This document shows positions 10,466-22,759 of a DNA stretch of 64,000 nucleotides, one piece after another. This DNA is from Ochotona curzoniae (taxonomy: Eukaryota > Chordata > Mammalia > Lagomorpha > Ochotonidae), in assembly GCF_017591425.1 (NCBI RefSeq), contig NW_024467119.1, positions 78,422,894 to 78,486,893 of the forward strand. The letters run 5' to 3'. Every line of letters begins with the position of its first letter. Within the stretch, counting starts at the first letter, position 1. The position numbers were made by a program, and so were the translations under genes. Below the pieces are notes generated by a model, which saw nothing but the letters and a program-made list of their open reading frames with translations, had not been told where the DNA came from and searched no databases.

Positions 10466-12257
10466 GAACTGCCCCACAGTCTTGTATTGGCTGTGTGAGA
10501 AGGCTTTCTCTTTAAGAGTATTGGAAGAAGACAAGAGAAGAACTGTGGAAGATGGGAATAGTTCCACGTGTCTGGGGTTATCTGTTACTTTGGAAATAGA
10601 ATAGGGCCGTGGCAGAGGGTCAGATTACTGAGGGGACCAGAGGTCTAGATCATACGAAATGACCAGGAACCATGGTTGGAAAATTTTGCTTTGGGATGAA
10701 CAATTATCCAGAGAGAACCCTCTAAGCTGAGATACAATTCTGTTTTAGATGTAGAAGTCCCAGAGTTCTCTGAGCAGCCCACACCTGTGGACAGACCATC
10801 CCTGAAACGACATAGGCACACAGGCACACAGGTCAGTGGCCTTCATTTTTTTTCAACATTATGAGAGGCTTGTAGGAGTTTGCCAAACGACTTGGTCTAT
10901 GGAGAAGTTTAAAGGAGAAGTGCCATGGTCTCAATTAATATTTGAAAGAAAAAATGAGATAACACTACCCCTAGCAGGCTGATGAATTCAAGTACTCTTT
11001 TAAAATGAAGTGCATAATTTCATTGAATAAAGGGTGGTTAAGTTCTTTGGGGCACTTGGAAAAGAAAACAGTTCTTTTAATGGAGAAGTGAAATCTCTAC
11101 TCTTTGGAACCTGATTAATCCAAATTTCAAATTACTAGTTTACCCTTAAGAAAGTGTGCAGAACATTTGGCCCACCAGAGGATTCTTGGCATGGTAAAGT
11201 AGCTGTCTGCTTTGGGATGGCAATCCCCACGTGTTTGCACATCTATGATTAAAAGCTTTGTCTTGAAAGTGCTGTTACCCACACCTACAGTTTAGAGACA
11301 GCCCTAGGTGTTGCTAGATTCCCAGGCACCAGAGAGACACACCTTCCTGTTTAGCACAATCCTCTTAGAATGGCAGGAAAGGGCCAACGTTACACTTGAG
11401 GACAGACAAATTTTCAATTGCATACAGAGAATATCAAAGGGGGTTGTGTGTGTGTGTGCGTGTGATTCTGTTTTATTTTTGGACAAAGTTTCTTTTGATG
11501 AGAAAATTGAACAAGCCAACATTGACTCCATCCATGACTAAATTCAAGTATGCACTCATTCAACTCATTCAATGGTTGGTCATTGATTCTAAGTTGGGGG
11601 GAGGGGTCAGTCATGGTGCTGGTTTCCAATGAGACCCTCAGTTTCTGCCCTTTCAGGGAGTTCATGGTCTAACCAAGACACCTGCTGAAAGGTTACTTTT
11701 ATGAAAGACACTCCTAATAGTGAGATGTGTAGAAATAAGATGGAGTTGACTTTATCAGTGCCTCAAATGGAATATTAATTCACTCTTTGATTTCTTCGAA
11801 GTATCATTTTCTTAATAGAAATTGATTTCCCTGTAAGAGGTTGGGAGTGTTCAAATGTGTGGGGAGGATGGTGCTATTGGGGTATGGATTCCCCAAGTTC
11901 CTTCCAGCCACACCTCACTCCAAAGAGTGAAATAATCTCTCCTCCCATCTACAGTGAGCTAGGGGCATTGCACTATTCCTTTTGGTTTCCCAAGTCCAGT
12001 TTATACCTTAGTTAACAGTCCCTGTATAAAACTTTCCTTAGATGACCTCTCTTGCAAGTACCATCTGTTTCCTACCTTCCTGGTACTGAGTAAGGACAGC
12101 CTCCTTCATTAATTGGAATTAAAAAAAAACAACAAAACTAAAGAAACCTAGATTATTTCTGGGACCAGTATTAATGGAATGCTTAGAGCAAGTCTTAATT
12201 GAAATAAGATTTGTTCATAATTGTTTCTGTCCTGCTATGAGATGGGAATGGGTCATA
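10466..12257. other. unique sequence, no gene recognised
   Basis: A short (GT)n run lies at about 11442-11464. Open frames of 75-83 codons overlap on both strands at 11300-11660 without family signal. A short A-run lies at 12121-12130. Confidence 0.45.
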
Positions 12258-12578
12258 GATTTTATTTTTAAGTTTCTATTTATTGATTCTGTTGATTGGA
12301 AAGGAAGGGAGATGCACAGAGAAGAAAAAAGTAGACAGAGCTCCCATCCTCAGGCTCATTTCTCTAATGCCTGAAATAGCCAGAGTGAAGGTGGGAGCCA
12401 AGAACTCAGCATGGTCTTCCAGAGGGAAGCCAGAGGTTAGACTACTGGAGCCATCAGGCGGTTGTACACCAACAGGAAGTGGGAACTCAATGCAGGAGTG
12501 GGACTTGAACTCAGGCACTGCAACGTGGGAAGCAGATCTTAAGCGTCATCCTCATCACTAGGCCAAAATGTCTGGCCT
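12258..12578 (-). mobile_element. old lagomorph SINE
   Basis: Reverse copy: 'ttgattggaaaggaagggagatgcacagag', 'gctcccatcctcaggctcatttc', 'gtcttccagaggga', 'gaagtgggaactcaatgcagg' and head 'cactaggccaaaatgtctggcc'. Diverged from the young pika-type copies. Confidence 0.7.
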
Positions 12579-12599
12579 GGAACGTAGATTTTAAAACCT

Positions 12600-12700
12600 T
12601 TCCTTCACTATCTGGGAATAAGTTCACTGGAGAGTTTCAAAACTTTCATGGAAAATAGAATCCATGCCTATTTTTTTCTCATAGTATGTATTTTTTATGG
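12600..12700. repeat. mariner-like inverted-repeat element fragment
   Basis: Contains 'gagtttcaaaactttcatggaaaatagaatcca', the same terminal motif (CTTCAAAAAGTTCATGGAAAAT type) seen at 28784, 37062, 53669 and 57424. Only one end is visible. Confidence 0.4.
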
Positions 12701-13089
12701 ATTTTTGAAAACGCCTCCCCCCCTTTTTTTGGATTTCTTTTTCTCTCATCAAGATATACTTCTCTTTTCATTCCATTTCTGTGAGCATTTTGAAGTGCCC
12801 TCTCACATTGAAGCTCTGTATCATTGTCAAATCCTCAGCCTTGTTGTCAGCCTTTGCCCCATAACCAGGGCAGTGGTCTTCCATCTTCAGGTTCAACAGA
12901 CTATTGGCAAAAGGTCTGATCTACACAGCTATCTATACTGGATCTCACTCACTCTGTGCATTAATGAATAGGAAGAACACTCCTGCAAATGCTGTGTCAC
13001 TCATTTGTTCAGTGGTAACTCTGTTCTAGGTATTGTTTTCGGTTGTGGGGAGATTGGTTTCACATAGTAGAATGTCAGAAGAGGGACCA
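12701..13089. other. unique sequence
   Basis: Pyrimidine-rich start (C8 near 12717-12724, then T-rich), otherwise unremarkable. The 107-codon frame at 12648-12971 has no domain signal. Confidence 0.4.
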
Positions 13090-13375
13090 CTGTTGTGGCG
13101 AAGTGTGTAGAACCACTGACTGTCATGCCAGCATCCCATATGGGCACAGATCCATATTCTGGCTACTCCACGTCTAATCTAGCTTTCTACTACTGACCTG
13201 GAAAAAGCAGTAGCACATAGCCCAAGTGTTTGGGCTCCTACACCCAACTGGAGTCCTGGATGAAGCTCCTGGTTTCTGTTTGGTCTGGCCTAAGCATTGT
13301 GGGTATTTGGGGGGAGTGAACAAATAAATAGAAGATTTATCTATTTTTCTGGAAATCTTTCAAAAACAAATTAAT
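13090..13375 (+). mobile_element. lagomorph SINE
   Basis: Head 'actgttgtggcgaagtgtgtag', then 'gccagcatcccatatgggcacagatcc', 'ggctcctacacccaactggagtcctggatgaagctcctgg' and 'tttggggggagtgaacaaataaatagaag'. Diverged but ordered over its whole length. Confidence 0.8.
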
Positions 13376-14969
13376 CTTTGAAAAATATGAAAATAAATTA
13401 ATATAACTCTTAGAACTGAAAGAAACAAATATAACTTATATTGTTTTTTAAAAACTTATATTCTTAAACTCTATCTTTAATTCGTCACATTGGTCTCTTC
13501 TATCTTTGAATTTGCCTCTACCACATCTCTTCTTATTTTCTTTAAAGATGTTTGCTTCCCGTTAACAGATGATTAAAGCAGTTGTATTTTTAATCATTGT
13601 ATCCAAAGGTCTGAATCTATTACTACCCTAGAGCTTGTGTTTACTTTCACAGACCATAGGCCTAAAACCAGAACTACTTTGAAACTCTTGCAATTTACAC
13701 TATGAGAACACATTCAGTACTTTTTTCCTGCCCACATCTATATAATGAGGATATTTCTGTCTTTCGCCTAACAACACAAACCAGCCCTGATTTGCTGATA
13801 CAGACTTAACAAATTCTTGGGAATGAAGTAGCCTGGATGACAGCTTTCATGACAGGTTGCTGTCCACTGGACAGATTTTTAACTGTTATTTCATAAAGCT
13901 GCTTGGAAAAGTCTATGCAGCCCAGGCATCATTTTAGGCTTTGTTTGTTTCTTAATTCTAGAGCTGACCATCTGGTTTTCATAACCACTTATCATTTTTA
14001 AAGGTAAAGACACAAGATCGATCTAGAGGGGCTACCTGGTTCTTGGTTCATGAGTGGAAGAGGGAAAGAAAGCTAGATAGTGAGTCTGAAGAGTTCACAG
14101 ATGATTAAAAACATTAGCAAGGTTTTACTGCATCCCCTAGGATAAAAATAATTGCCTTATAAGTGGAAACCCGGCTTCAGAGTGAATACATCAAGAATAT
14201 CTTCCTAGAAGCTAGAAAAGGCACACACAGAAAACACTCAGTTTAAGCTAAAGAGATATAATGGTACATTTGACGGACGCATTCTCATCAAGATTAGATA
14301 GGAGCCCTGCAAGTGTAATGTTGAACCCTTCTTACCTTCTCCAGAGGATGTCACTCAAAATCTCTCCCTTCAGTTCCTCTCCTCTGACTGATTGTACAAT
14401 CCAGAGCCAGTCCCAAAACCACCCCGCACTCTCCCCAGGTGAACCTTGCTTTACATGAAACACCTGCGTGTAAATAACATGGTAATAATTCAAGTTGTAT
14501 TCTAAGTGTGCCATAGGGATCTCACTATTTAGAAGAACAATAGGATAAATGCCTTTGTAAAGCAGACTACCCCTTTTATAATGTAAACAATATAAGCCTA
14601 GATAAAGCTTCCAATTTTCCTATGTTTAGATTTTTGCATGCTGGGTTTCATTAATGCAAAATCTAACTATAAACGAAAATATGTTAAGCTGTAGCCCTTT
14701 GCCCATCATAGCAGCTTTTAAAAATCTCATTGCAATAAAGCCCATTAGTGTGAATAATTAAAAACACACACAAAAATGTTTTCTGCAGACTTTGAAATTT
14801 CTGGCTTCAATAAAAAAAATCACACAATTGAATGTAGTAGATTCAAACCTTGTTTTAAAATGGCAAATAATGTGATGATATCATTAGACAAAATACAGCT
14901 TCGGAGCAAGGGAGGAACTAACAAAAGTTGCCTATTACCTTCTTGTGCAGTAAGAGAAGAAAGAGGGTA
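13376..14969. other. AT-rich unique sequence
   Basis: AT-rich, without recognised repeats. The part 14100-14980 is notably free of lagomorph repeats and contains homeodomain-like TAAT/ATTA clusters (for example around 14700-14765). It could hold a conserved non-coding element, but only a cross-species alignment would tell. Confidence 0.4.
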
Positions 14970-14986
14970 AGAACTGCAAGCCCTTG

Positions 14987-17118
14987 AGACAGGTGGGGGG
15001 CTAAACCAACTGGGTCAGAGCAACCACTGGCATGTGTGTAGGCTGGCGATAGGCCCGGTTGGGGAGTAGTGAGAGTACACCCTTGCTGGGTTGGGGTTTC
15101 CACTGGTGAGTGCAGGGGCTAGAGTAGGAGCTGCGTTCTGATCTGGATATGGCTGCAGTATCCCTTAGTGCAAGTGTGGACTGGGGCTGGGTACACCTAG
15201 CCAGGCTAGACTCCAGCACCATCTGGTGTTTTGGAGAACCAGGAAAGATGAAGGACGGACTAGGCTAGGTCTCTGCCTCTACTGAGCCGTGTGTGAGCAG
15301 TGTCTGGGTATGGACGAGCCTTGGCTGGGCTAAAACATCCAACAGTAAGAACTGGAATGAAGTGAAGGCCAGCTAGGAAAGGCCACTGTTACTGCCAGTA
15401 CAGGAGGTGGACTATGCAGGGCTGACCCATGCACCCACCAGTATGCCCAAGATCTGGCATTGGGAGAGATTCTGATGGAGGAGTTTGGGGAACTCCTCTG
15501 GCAGGACACAATCTCTGCAGATGAGTGCAAGAATCACAATAGGGAGCAGCCCAGACAAGGCCAGGGAAAGGTACCCACTGGCATACATATGGCATAGGTT
15601 GGGGGCAGACAGGGCTAAACCAGTTCACATCACCCGCTGGTGAATCTGAGCACCAGAACAGAGTGTGGGTCAGGCCAATTTTAGTTGCAACACATACCAG
15701 TACACATTGCAGCTGGGATTGGGTGCCTGCCGGGCTGGGTTAGGCTATAACCCTCACCAGTGTCAGCTGGAAATGGGGGTGGGCCAGGCCGGTCCAGGCT
15801 ACAACACCCACAGGCAAATGCCAAGGTGAGAGGGGCCATGCCAGACTGGGCAGCAGTGCCCAATCAGCACATGTGAGAACCAGGGAAGAAGGGGGCAAAG
15901 CCCGCAGGGGGAATGTGGAGGGCTCCCTTACTAGACAGCCACTCCCATTAGAGAGTGTGAATTGGGATGGGGCCAGACCAGACCAGGCAGGGCTACAACA
16001 CCTGTGGGCCTCGTGTGAGCTAGATCAGGGGAAAGCCAGGCTGAACTGACTGTTCCTATTGGTGTAAGCATAAATTAGAGTGATTGGTTAGGCTTTGCCG
16101 CAGCATGAGCTAGCAGAGGATGGGACTGGGGGCTAAATCTGTCAAGTTAAACTCCAGAAACACCTGGAGAGTCCATAATCAGAGAGTGGGAGTGGCCTAG
16201 TAGGGAAATAGTAGGTGCTTCTCTCTTGGGTTACCACTCCCACTTTTGAGCATGAAAACCAGGACTGGGGCTGGCATGGCTAAACAGAAAGGCATCTGCC
16301 AGTATGTGTGTGGGCTGGATAGTAAGCCTGGTTGGGTTGAACGAGGCTTCAATGCCCATTGACATGTATAAGAGCTAAATGGGATGTAGGACAGACTGAA
16401 CAAGTCTGTGGTACATAGTAGCAAGCATGGGAATCAGGGTAGGAGGCAGGTCTGGTGAGGGTTATGGGGAGTCGCCCCAACTGGGCTGCAGCTCCCACTG
16501 GTTTGTGTGAGGGCTGAGTCTGAAGTGGGAAGGATCGAGCTGGACTACAACATCCATTGGTTTGCGTGGAAGACAGGGCTGGAAGCAGAACTGACCCAGC
16601 AAGTGCAATGACCAGCATGTGCATAAGCTGATTGGGGTGACAGATGGTTCTGGACCCTTTGCTGTCAAACTCACATAGAATCAGGTCTGAGGTCAACTCA
16701 GAAGAAGTTTCTTTGGAGATCCCTCCAACTAATCTGCTGATCTCAGAACCCCAACCACAAAGACACTATGTGAGCCAATGGATTCTGAAGAGATTTCATC
16801 ATGCTTGGAACGGCAAGATTGGCAGCAATTCAGAACTGCTGAACTATCAAAACTGCTTGAGCAGGACCCTCGGAGCATGCCTCACATCGGGGACCTGGGG
16901 TGGGTGGGAGGCTGGGTGGAGCTTCTCCCTTTATCTCTTTCCTTACCCTCAATACAGAAAAAAAAAAAAAACCAAACCACAATATTAGTGTGGAAACAGT
17001 GGTCTTGCCCACTTTCCTGTAGCCCTTGACCCTTTGTGCCTTAATCAACTATGTAAAGATTATTAAAATGAGAAAATTTTAAAAGTTTGTAAAAAACAAA
17101 AAAATGCAAAAAACAAAA
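14987..17118 (+). mobile_element. candidate composite retroelement: degenerate ~60-bp VNTR plus 3' end with A-rich tail
   Basis: From about 14987 to 16640 a GC-rich unit of roughly 55-65 bp recurs with heavy drift. Its loose core is CTGGG.TGGGGCCAGGC, then CTACAACACCCAC and CAGTGTGTGTGAG. Examples of the cores lie near 15024, 15100, 15573, 15632, 15695, 15752, 15808, 16003 and 16496, so about 27 copies. From 16640 to 17090 follows non-repeated sequence with an internal A14 run (16959-16972), then an ATTAAA signal at 17062-17067 and an A-rich tail at 17091-17120. An imperfect pair, 'agaactgcaagcccttg' (14970-14986) and 'agagctgaaatccttg' (17119-17134), could be a decayed target-site duplication. 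VNTR plus 3' tail recalls the plan of SVA elements, but no SVA sequence is visible; an L1 untranslated region or an ERV-derived minisatellite are alternatives. Confidence 0.5.
17062..17067 (+). promoter_or_regulatory. ATTAAA polyadenylation-type signal
   Basis: A variant poly(A) signal about 25 bases before an A-rich tract (17091-17120). This is consistent with the 3' end of a retrotransposed pol II transcript belonging to the element at 14987-17118. Confidence 0.4.
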
Positions 17119-17299
17119 AGAGCTGAAATCCTTGGGGAAGAAACCACCCAATGGGCCATGTGTTCCCAAGCTTTTGACTGTGCTATTCCACAAAGGAGTA
17201 GGAGCTGGGAAAGGTGCAGTGATGTGTCTGACACCAGGAGTTCTAAGCAGAGAGCAGAACTCAAACTCATGTGGACAGCACTCTGCAGCAGATTACAAG

Positions 17300-17573
17300 G
17301 ACTACAGCCAGTGTCAGAGCACTGTGTGGAGTCCAGCTACTCAGCTGCTCATTCAGCTCCCTGCTATCTCTTGGGGAAAGCAGCAGAGACTGGCTTAAGT
17401 GCTTAGACCCTAGCATCCACAGGAGAAGCTCGCATGTTGTTTTGGGTTCTTCTTGGCTTTAGCCTGGCTCGACGTCTGCTGTTGGGACAATTTGGGGAGT
17501 GAACCAATGGCTAGAAGATCTCCCTTTTTCTTTCCCTCTGTTTTTGTCACTCTGTCTTTTTATATTTAAAAAG
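17300..17573 (+). mobile_element. lagomorph SINE, 5' end poorly defined
   Basis: Body 'cattcagctccctgctatctcttggggaaagcagcagaga', 'gcttaagtgcttagaccc', 'tttggggagtgaaccaatggctagaagatctccc' and the tail 'gtcactctgtctttttatatttaaaaag'. Confidence 0.75.
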
Positions 17574-19944
17574 AACTCAGATTCACAGATGTATATCTGG
17601 AATAAATGCTTTTAACTCTTCTTTCTACAATCAGGATGAACTTGAAATTGTCCTTGTTTGAATATTTTAGCCTCACACAGGTGGAATCCGTGTTGTTCCA
17701 CTGAAACCTCCCTGCCATATAAAAACCAAGATGGGAAAAAGTACATATGATGCATATGACTTGAGTTTGTGAGGACAAGCTCATCCCTGCAGCTGTTTCT
17801 TTCTTCCATCCCTGTCTGTGTCCATGGGTCTTCCCTCTCATTCCCCATCTTGGGCTTTCTTCTGCACAGTTTCTTTATTTATTGAAGGATTTCAATAGAG
17901 TACCATGCCCCAGATGATGTATTTTAGATACCAACCTAAGCACTTGCTGACCTAGAAATACCCACATCCTCAATCTCAAGGGAATAGGTAAAGGGTATAC
18001 ATTGCCTGGGCAGAGAATCATTTCTTGAGTTGTCTAACTATGTGTTTGCACAGTTGATGGTCATGTCAACTTTAGCTCACCCATAAAAGGAATGTGAGAG
18101 GAGGGCAATGGGTCTGCTCTGCTGTCCCGCCTCTCTGGCCTTTCCTCAAGGGCTTCCTGTTGCCTGAGTGTTCACCTTGAGAGTGAAAGTCACAGAGGAC
18201 ATTTGAAGGGACTCAGAAGTCTAGAAATCACAGTGACACCTGATCATTCTTTGTACTACATTTGTAACTCAAAGACCCGATAAGTCACGGTTCAAGGGAA
18301 ACCGTGATCTGATTTTGAAAATTGTGGATAATATCACTAAGATGTAGTTTATATATCTGCATAATCATATGTTCACTATGAAGACTTTTCTAAAGTGAAC
18401 CAATGCTTCCTGTAGCTTTAAAACAAACCGATTTGATTATTTTTTTCTGGCATAGCACCTGACAAAACTGTGGAGCACCTATCTATTTTGCCCAGGGCAC
18501 ATGATTTCACACACTGCTCATTGAAATGTTTTCCTTCAGACTGTACTCTTTTCAGATGGTTTGGGTTAGGTCAGACGTTAAGTTTAGTCGTCTATTGGGT
18601 TTAGCTCAGAGCAGAAAACAAAACTCAGCTGGAACATTTTTGTTGTCTAGTGGAGACACATTCTTTTACTTATAACTGGCCCTTAGTACTGATGAATGAA
18701 CTTTTATTCTTCTAAACAATTTGAGGTGGAATGTCATGAAGTTGATAACTACTAATAACAATGAATGGTTGATAGTTAATAATGACACTTGTCAGGGTAG
18801 ATAAAAATAATAATTATAATAATATGAGGTTTCATGAACAAATGGTAATTGCAATAATGATTGCTATTATAATTATGATGGTTGAAATGATTTGGGGTTA
18901 TTAATCAGTAAGGAAAAGGAAGCTGCATGTGTGTGCATGTGTGTGTGTGTGTTTATGTGAATATATACATATATGGAGGTTATGAGAGAACATAGGTTAG
19001 AAAAATCATGCAATTTGACCATGGGAAGTTAACAGTTCATAGACAGCGAAAAGGGAACTTAAAAGGGAACTTTATCCAACACCAAAGTTCATGCTCCCAA
19101 CTATGTCAAATGAAGATGAATGGATATACTATCTCACCTAGGTCAACACTGGCACTTGTTCAATTGCCAGGTGCTCCTAGAGTGTGTATCTGACTTAAAA
19201 GTCATGTCATGACTGGCATAGGGACCCTCCCACAGGCCGCTGTGGCCACAACCCCAGGGACAGGCCTGCAGCTCTGCCTACTGGAGCAGCACAGCATTTC
19301 TGTAAAGAAGGTACTGGGGTTTCTCTACTGGGCTAGATTTAAGCCTTGTAAAAATGAGACTCGTTGAGGTTTTTTTTTTTTATTAGTATTGTGATCTGAG
19401 AGATTTTGTGACTCTGCCCTCCCATTGACATAACCTGCACACTTGGGGAAGGCCATGTGCATTCATCCGTGTTACCTTAAGCACACGGAGCTACAGAGCC
19501 ATCACAAACATGTTGATTACAAAGTTCTCAGTCCTTAGGGACTTGTTTCAATAGTGACTCTTCTTGCCTCTGCTTTCAAAAAAAGACCAGTGGTTTTTTT
19601 TCCTTATGAGACAATGGGATGATAGGATTATTCACTAACATTTTATCTAACATGGGATTGCCTATATATCAATAAGAGTTCAATTCCTTAGCCTGTAGTA
19701 TTGTTGACTCCTTGATGATTCTCCAAGCACTTCAGGCTCTTGTGGTATCCTGGAGTCATTCATGACAGTGTCACTTACCACCATGCAGGAAAATATGGTT
19801 GCTCGGGCATTGTTGGGGGCTTTAGGATCAATGGGCACTCCCCAAGCACTTAGAGAGATTATTTGTAGCAATTAATGAGAGCTAAGGATGGTCAAAAATT
19901 CATCTCAATGCAAATAAAATATATAAACCAGCTTTTTCACAACA
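17574..19944. other. unique, AT-rich sequence, no gene recognised
   Basis: No interspersed repeat identified. Low-complexity patches are ATAATTATAATAAT at about 18805-18825, a TG-rich run at 18928-18956, and T11 near 19371-19381. Open frames are short (about 60-90 codons). Confidence 0.45.
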
Positions 19945-19974
19945 GTGATTTACTTCTACTTGAAAGTCTGAGAT

Positions 19975-20028
<54 letters not shown>

Positions 20029-20283
20029 ATCCTCCATCTGGTTCACTCCCCAAATGGCTGCAATGGCTGGAGCTGAGCTGATCCAAAGCCGAATCCAGGA
20101 ACTTCTTGGCAGTTCTCCCACAAGGGTGCAAGGGCTCAAGGACTTGGGCCATCCTCTGCTCTTTTACCCAGGTCATAATCCAGTAGCTGGATAGGAAGTT
20201 GAATAGTCGAGACAAAAACTGGTGCCCAAATGGAATGTCGGAACCCCAGGTGGAGGCTTAAACTGCACCAAGGAACCAGCCCC
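19945..20283 (-). mobile_element. lagomorph C-type SINE with expanded GA tract
   Basis: Reverse copy. 'gatttacttctacttgaaagtctgagata' on the tail side is followed by a 48-bp (AG)n expansion at 19979-20026 where the family normally has a short CT-rich stretch. The body 'ggttcactccccaaatggctgcaatggctgg' and head 'tggtgcccaaatggaatgtcgg' follow. Confidence 0.85.
19979..20026. repeat. (AG)24 microsatellite
   Basis: A nearly pure AG dinucleotide run inside the 3' part of a reverse-oriented SINE. It evidently grew from the SINE's own CTCTCT tract. Confidence 0.95.
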
Positions 20284-22063
20284 TGAATAAATCTTACTAA
20301 CAGTACAATGGGTATAGTCTGTATGCCTCAGGAACGTAGCAATTACATTGCAAAGCAAGTGAGTCCCAGTGGGGGTGACAATGAGTTTCACAGTTTAGGG
20401 CTCATTTCCTCTTAATCATTGAGCAGCGCTTTCTTATCTGATGAGGTCACAGTCTCAGGATATGGTTAGAGTCCTTTGCCTTAAGCTTCATTTCCAAGCC
20501 AAAGCAAGGTAACCAGTTCAAGTGACTTTTGCTTGGAAACAGAAGTGAATTACAAGAGAAAAGGGTTGTGTGGGTGCTCTGACACCCAGCCTTCTGGAGT
20601 GAATGAACTCAGAAAGCCAAATGGAAGGATACAGAACATTCCCAGGAGTATAGGTGAGAGCAATTCCTGAGACACCATCCCAAGCTCAAGGTAACATTTT
20701 TAATTTCAGACCAACGTGGTCTTGAAGCAAACAGAGAGCTTCCATAAAACATTGAAAACAGTGGTGAAAGACACTGAATGATCAGCATTATGAAATTCAC
20801 CATTTTTCCACCTCTCAGCACCCCAGGTTAAATTTCACACAATAATATTTCAGGAGTGTTATTTTGGTCAAGTTTGAATTCTAGTTTAAGTAACATTGTC
20901 CATGTTCAATCACTTCAAGAAGCTAGCATTCAACAACATGAAAGCAGCCTCGCCATGGACTTTCTGTTCTCTTGACAGAAATAGAGTATCTTACAGCATA
21001 GTATCTTTTCTTATTTGTTCTTGCCTGGCAGGGCAGGGCTCATGTGTACAGAAAGAGTGGTGTGATAAAAACAACGGAAGCAAAGAATTTCATAAAACCA
21101 GGCAATTATAATGAGGATGCCACAGCACTCCAGGAGGAAATACGTTGCAATGCCCAATAGATAGATGATAAGGCATATTTGGACCAAATTCTCTTTTAGC
21201 AATTCTCCCATCTGCTACTTCTTAAATTTTATTGTTCCTTCTCTTATTTATCTGCACTACAAACATTTTCATCAAAAACTGGGTATTTGGTGCTTAAGAG
21301 TTCTCCTGACACTGCCTTTTACTCACCAAATAGAGTCATAATCCTTAGAATGTAACTTCAAAATCCTTTTACACAATAACCAATTGCTTCCCTAAAGAGG
21401 ATTGTGATTTCAGATGAATAAGCTGCTGAAAGAAATTAACTCTCAAGAAATGAAAGTCCTGTTTCTTGGTACTTGGAGGCAGGAAGAGAAACATCTAGAA
21501 GCTGCCGCACCAATGCCCAAACACATCCTTTATTCTCTCAATAGCATCTGAGCACCAGACAGGTGACTCACAGGGTTACTCTGCCCTCTTATTCAAACCT
21601 CACAGGCAGGAGAGGGTGGGTGAAATCCTGTGATCCCCTTTACTGCAAACTGACCCAGGAGGCTGTGGCTCTTTAAGACTTCCATATTCCCTGAAATGAT
21701 ACCCAATCATTCCATTTCCTTTCCTCTTTGGATCTTTTACAGCACTAGCTGAATTCTAAAAGAACTTGTGCTTTTTTGCACTTGATGAAGGAGCTGAAAA
21801 TCTGGGTGGTAAATGGAAACCAGTGCCTAACATGTAGATTGGAATAAAGAAAACACAAATCCACATTTTTCAAAAGCAGTGTGTATATTCAGACAAAGAA
21901 CATGTTTGCCCTCCAGGCTGAATTAAAACACACACACACACACACACACATTCACAAGAGCATAAAAATGACACATGGAGTTAGGTAAGTCTTCCGGTTC
22001 CTTTTGCACTATGTCTTCATGGGGGAGCCCACCAACCACAGATTGACAGTTGTGCACAGGTGG
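20284..22063. other. unique sequence, no gene recognised
   Basis: No interspersed repeat recognised. It holds a (CA)n microsatellite at 21928-21950. Open frames up to about 72 codons look like chance. Confidence 0.45.
21928..21950. repeat. (CA)n microsatellite
   Basis: About 11 CA units, not within a recognised SINE. Confidence 0.9.
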
Positions 22064-22180
22064 AAGAGCATCGTGGTCAAGCTCATAGCTCTGAGTCCCA
22101 GCAGCAATAAAGAATAAGCTTGAACAAATCACTTTGTCTTTCCAACTCTCACATTCCTTACCTGCACCATGTGGTTTGGG
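22064..22180 (+). mobile_element. MIR SINE fragment
   Basis: 'agagcatcgtggtcaagctcatagctctgagtccc', then 'gcttgaacaaatcactttgtctttcc' and 'cattccttacctg' follow the MIR consensus (AGAGCACGGACTCTGGAG ... TGGGCAAGTTACTTAACCTC ... TTTCCTCATCTG). Confidence 0.6.
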
Positions 22181-22419
22181 AAAGTATCCATTTCTTCCTA
22201 ATCCAAAGAATTGCCTCTAATAGAGAGGAATCTATTTTATCAACCCTAAGGTTCCCATTCTTGCACAAAAAAAGTAACCAGTTTGGGTTGTACTTTCCAA
22301 AGTGCATGAAAAAATGGTATAAAATATTACCTTGTTTGTGTGTAAAATACAGAGAAATCCATGTGGGATGGTCTACAACGTGCATGTTTCATGGCCATTT
22401 TGAAGACGCTGGCACACAC

Positions 22420-22512
22420 AGATGTTGAAAGAAATTTTGCACCAAAATAAGCACACCCTTTACTTCCATTTTCCATTCATTCCATTCTCTCCTAAACATT
22501 TTGAAATGCCCT
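22420..22512. repeat. possible mariner-like inverted-repeat element fragment
   Basis: 'gaaattttgcaccaaaataagcacacc' matches the internal segment of the elements at 54330-54390 and 57460-57490 (on one strand or the other). 'taaacattttgaaatgccc' may be a decayed terminus. Confidence 0.3.
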
Positions 22513-22759
22513 GGAGAATACAATTTCTGCATGAATATTTGAAATCTAGCCTCAGAGGCCAGTTTTCCTGCTCAGTTTGTCCTCACACCGAGGGCATATT
22601 CACTACCAATGATGAACTTACATAGATCGTGCTGCTACGGTTGTTGATCTCAAAGCCACCTCTTCCAGGCTTTACGAGGTGCTCCTTTATATTGATGACC
22701 TCAGAGGCTCTCTACCTCTCCCTCTGGTCCCTTCATAATTCAGGCCTTTGGATCATATT

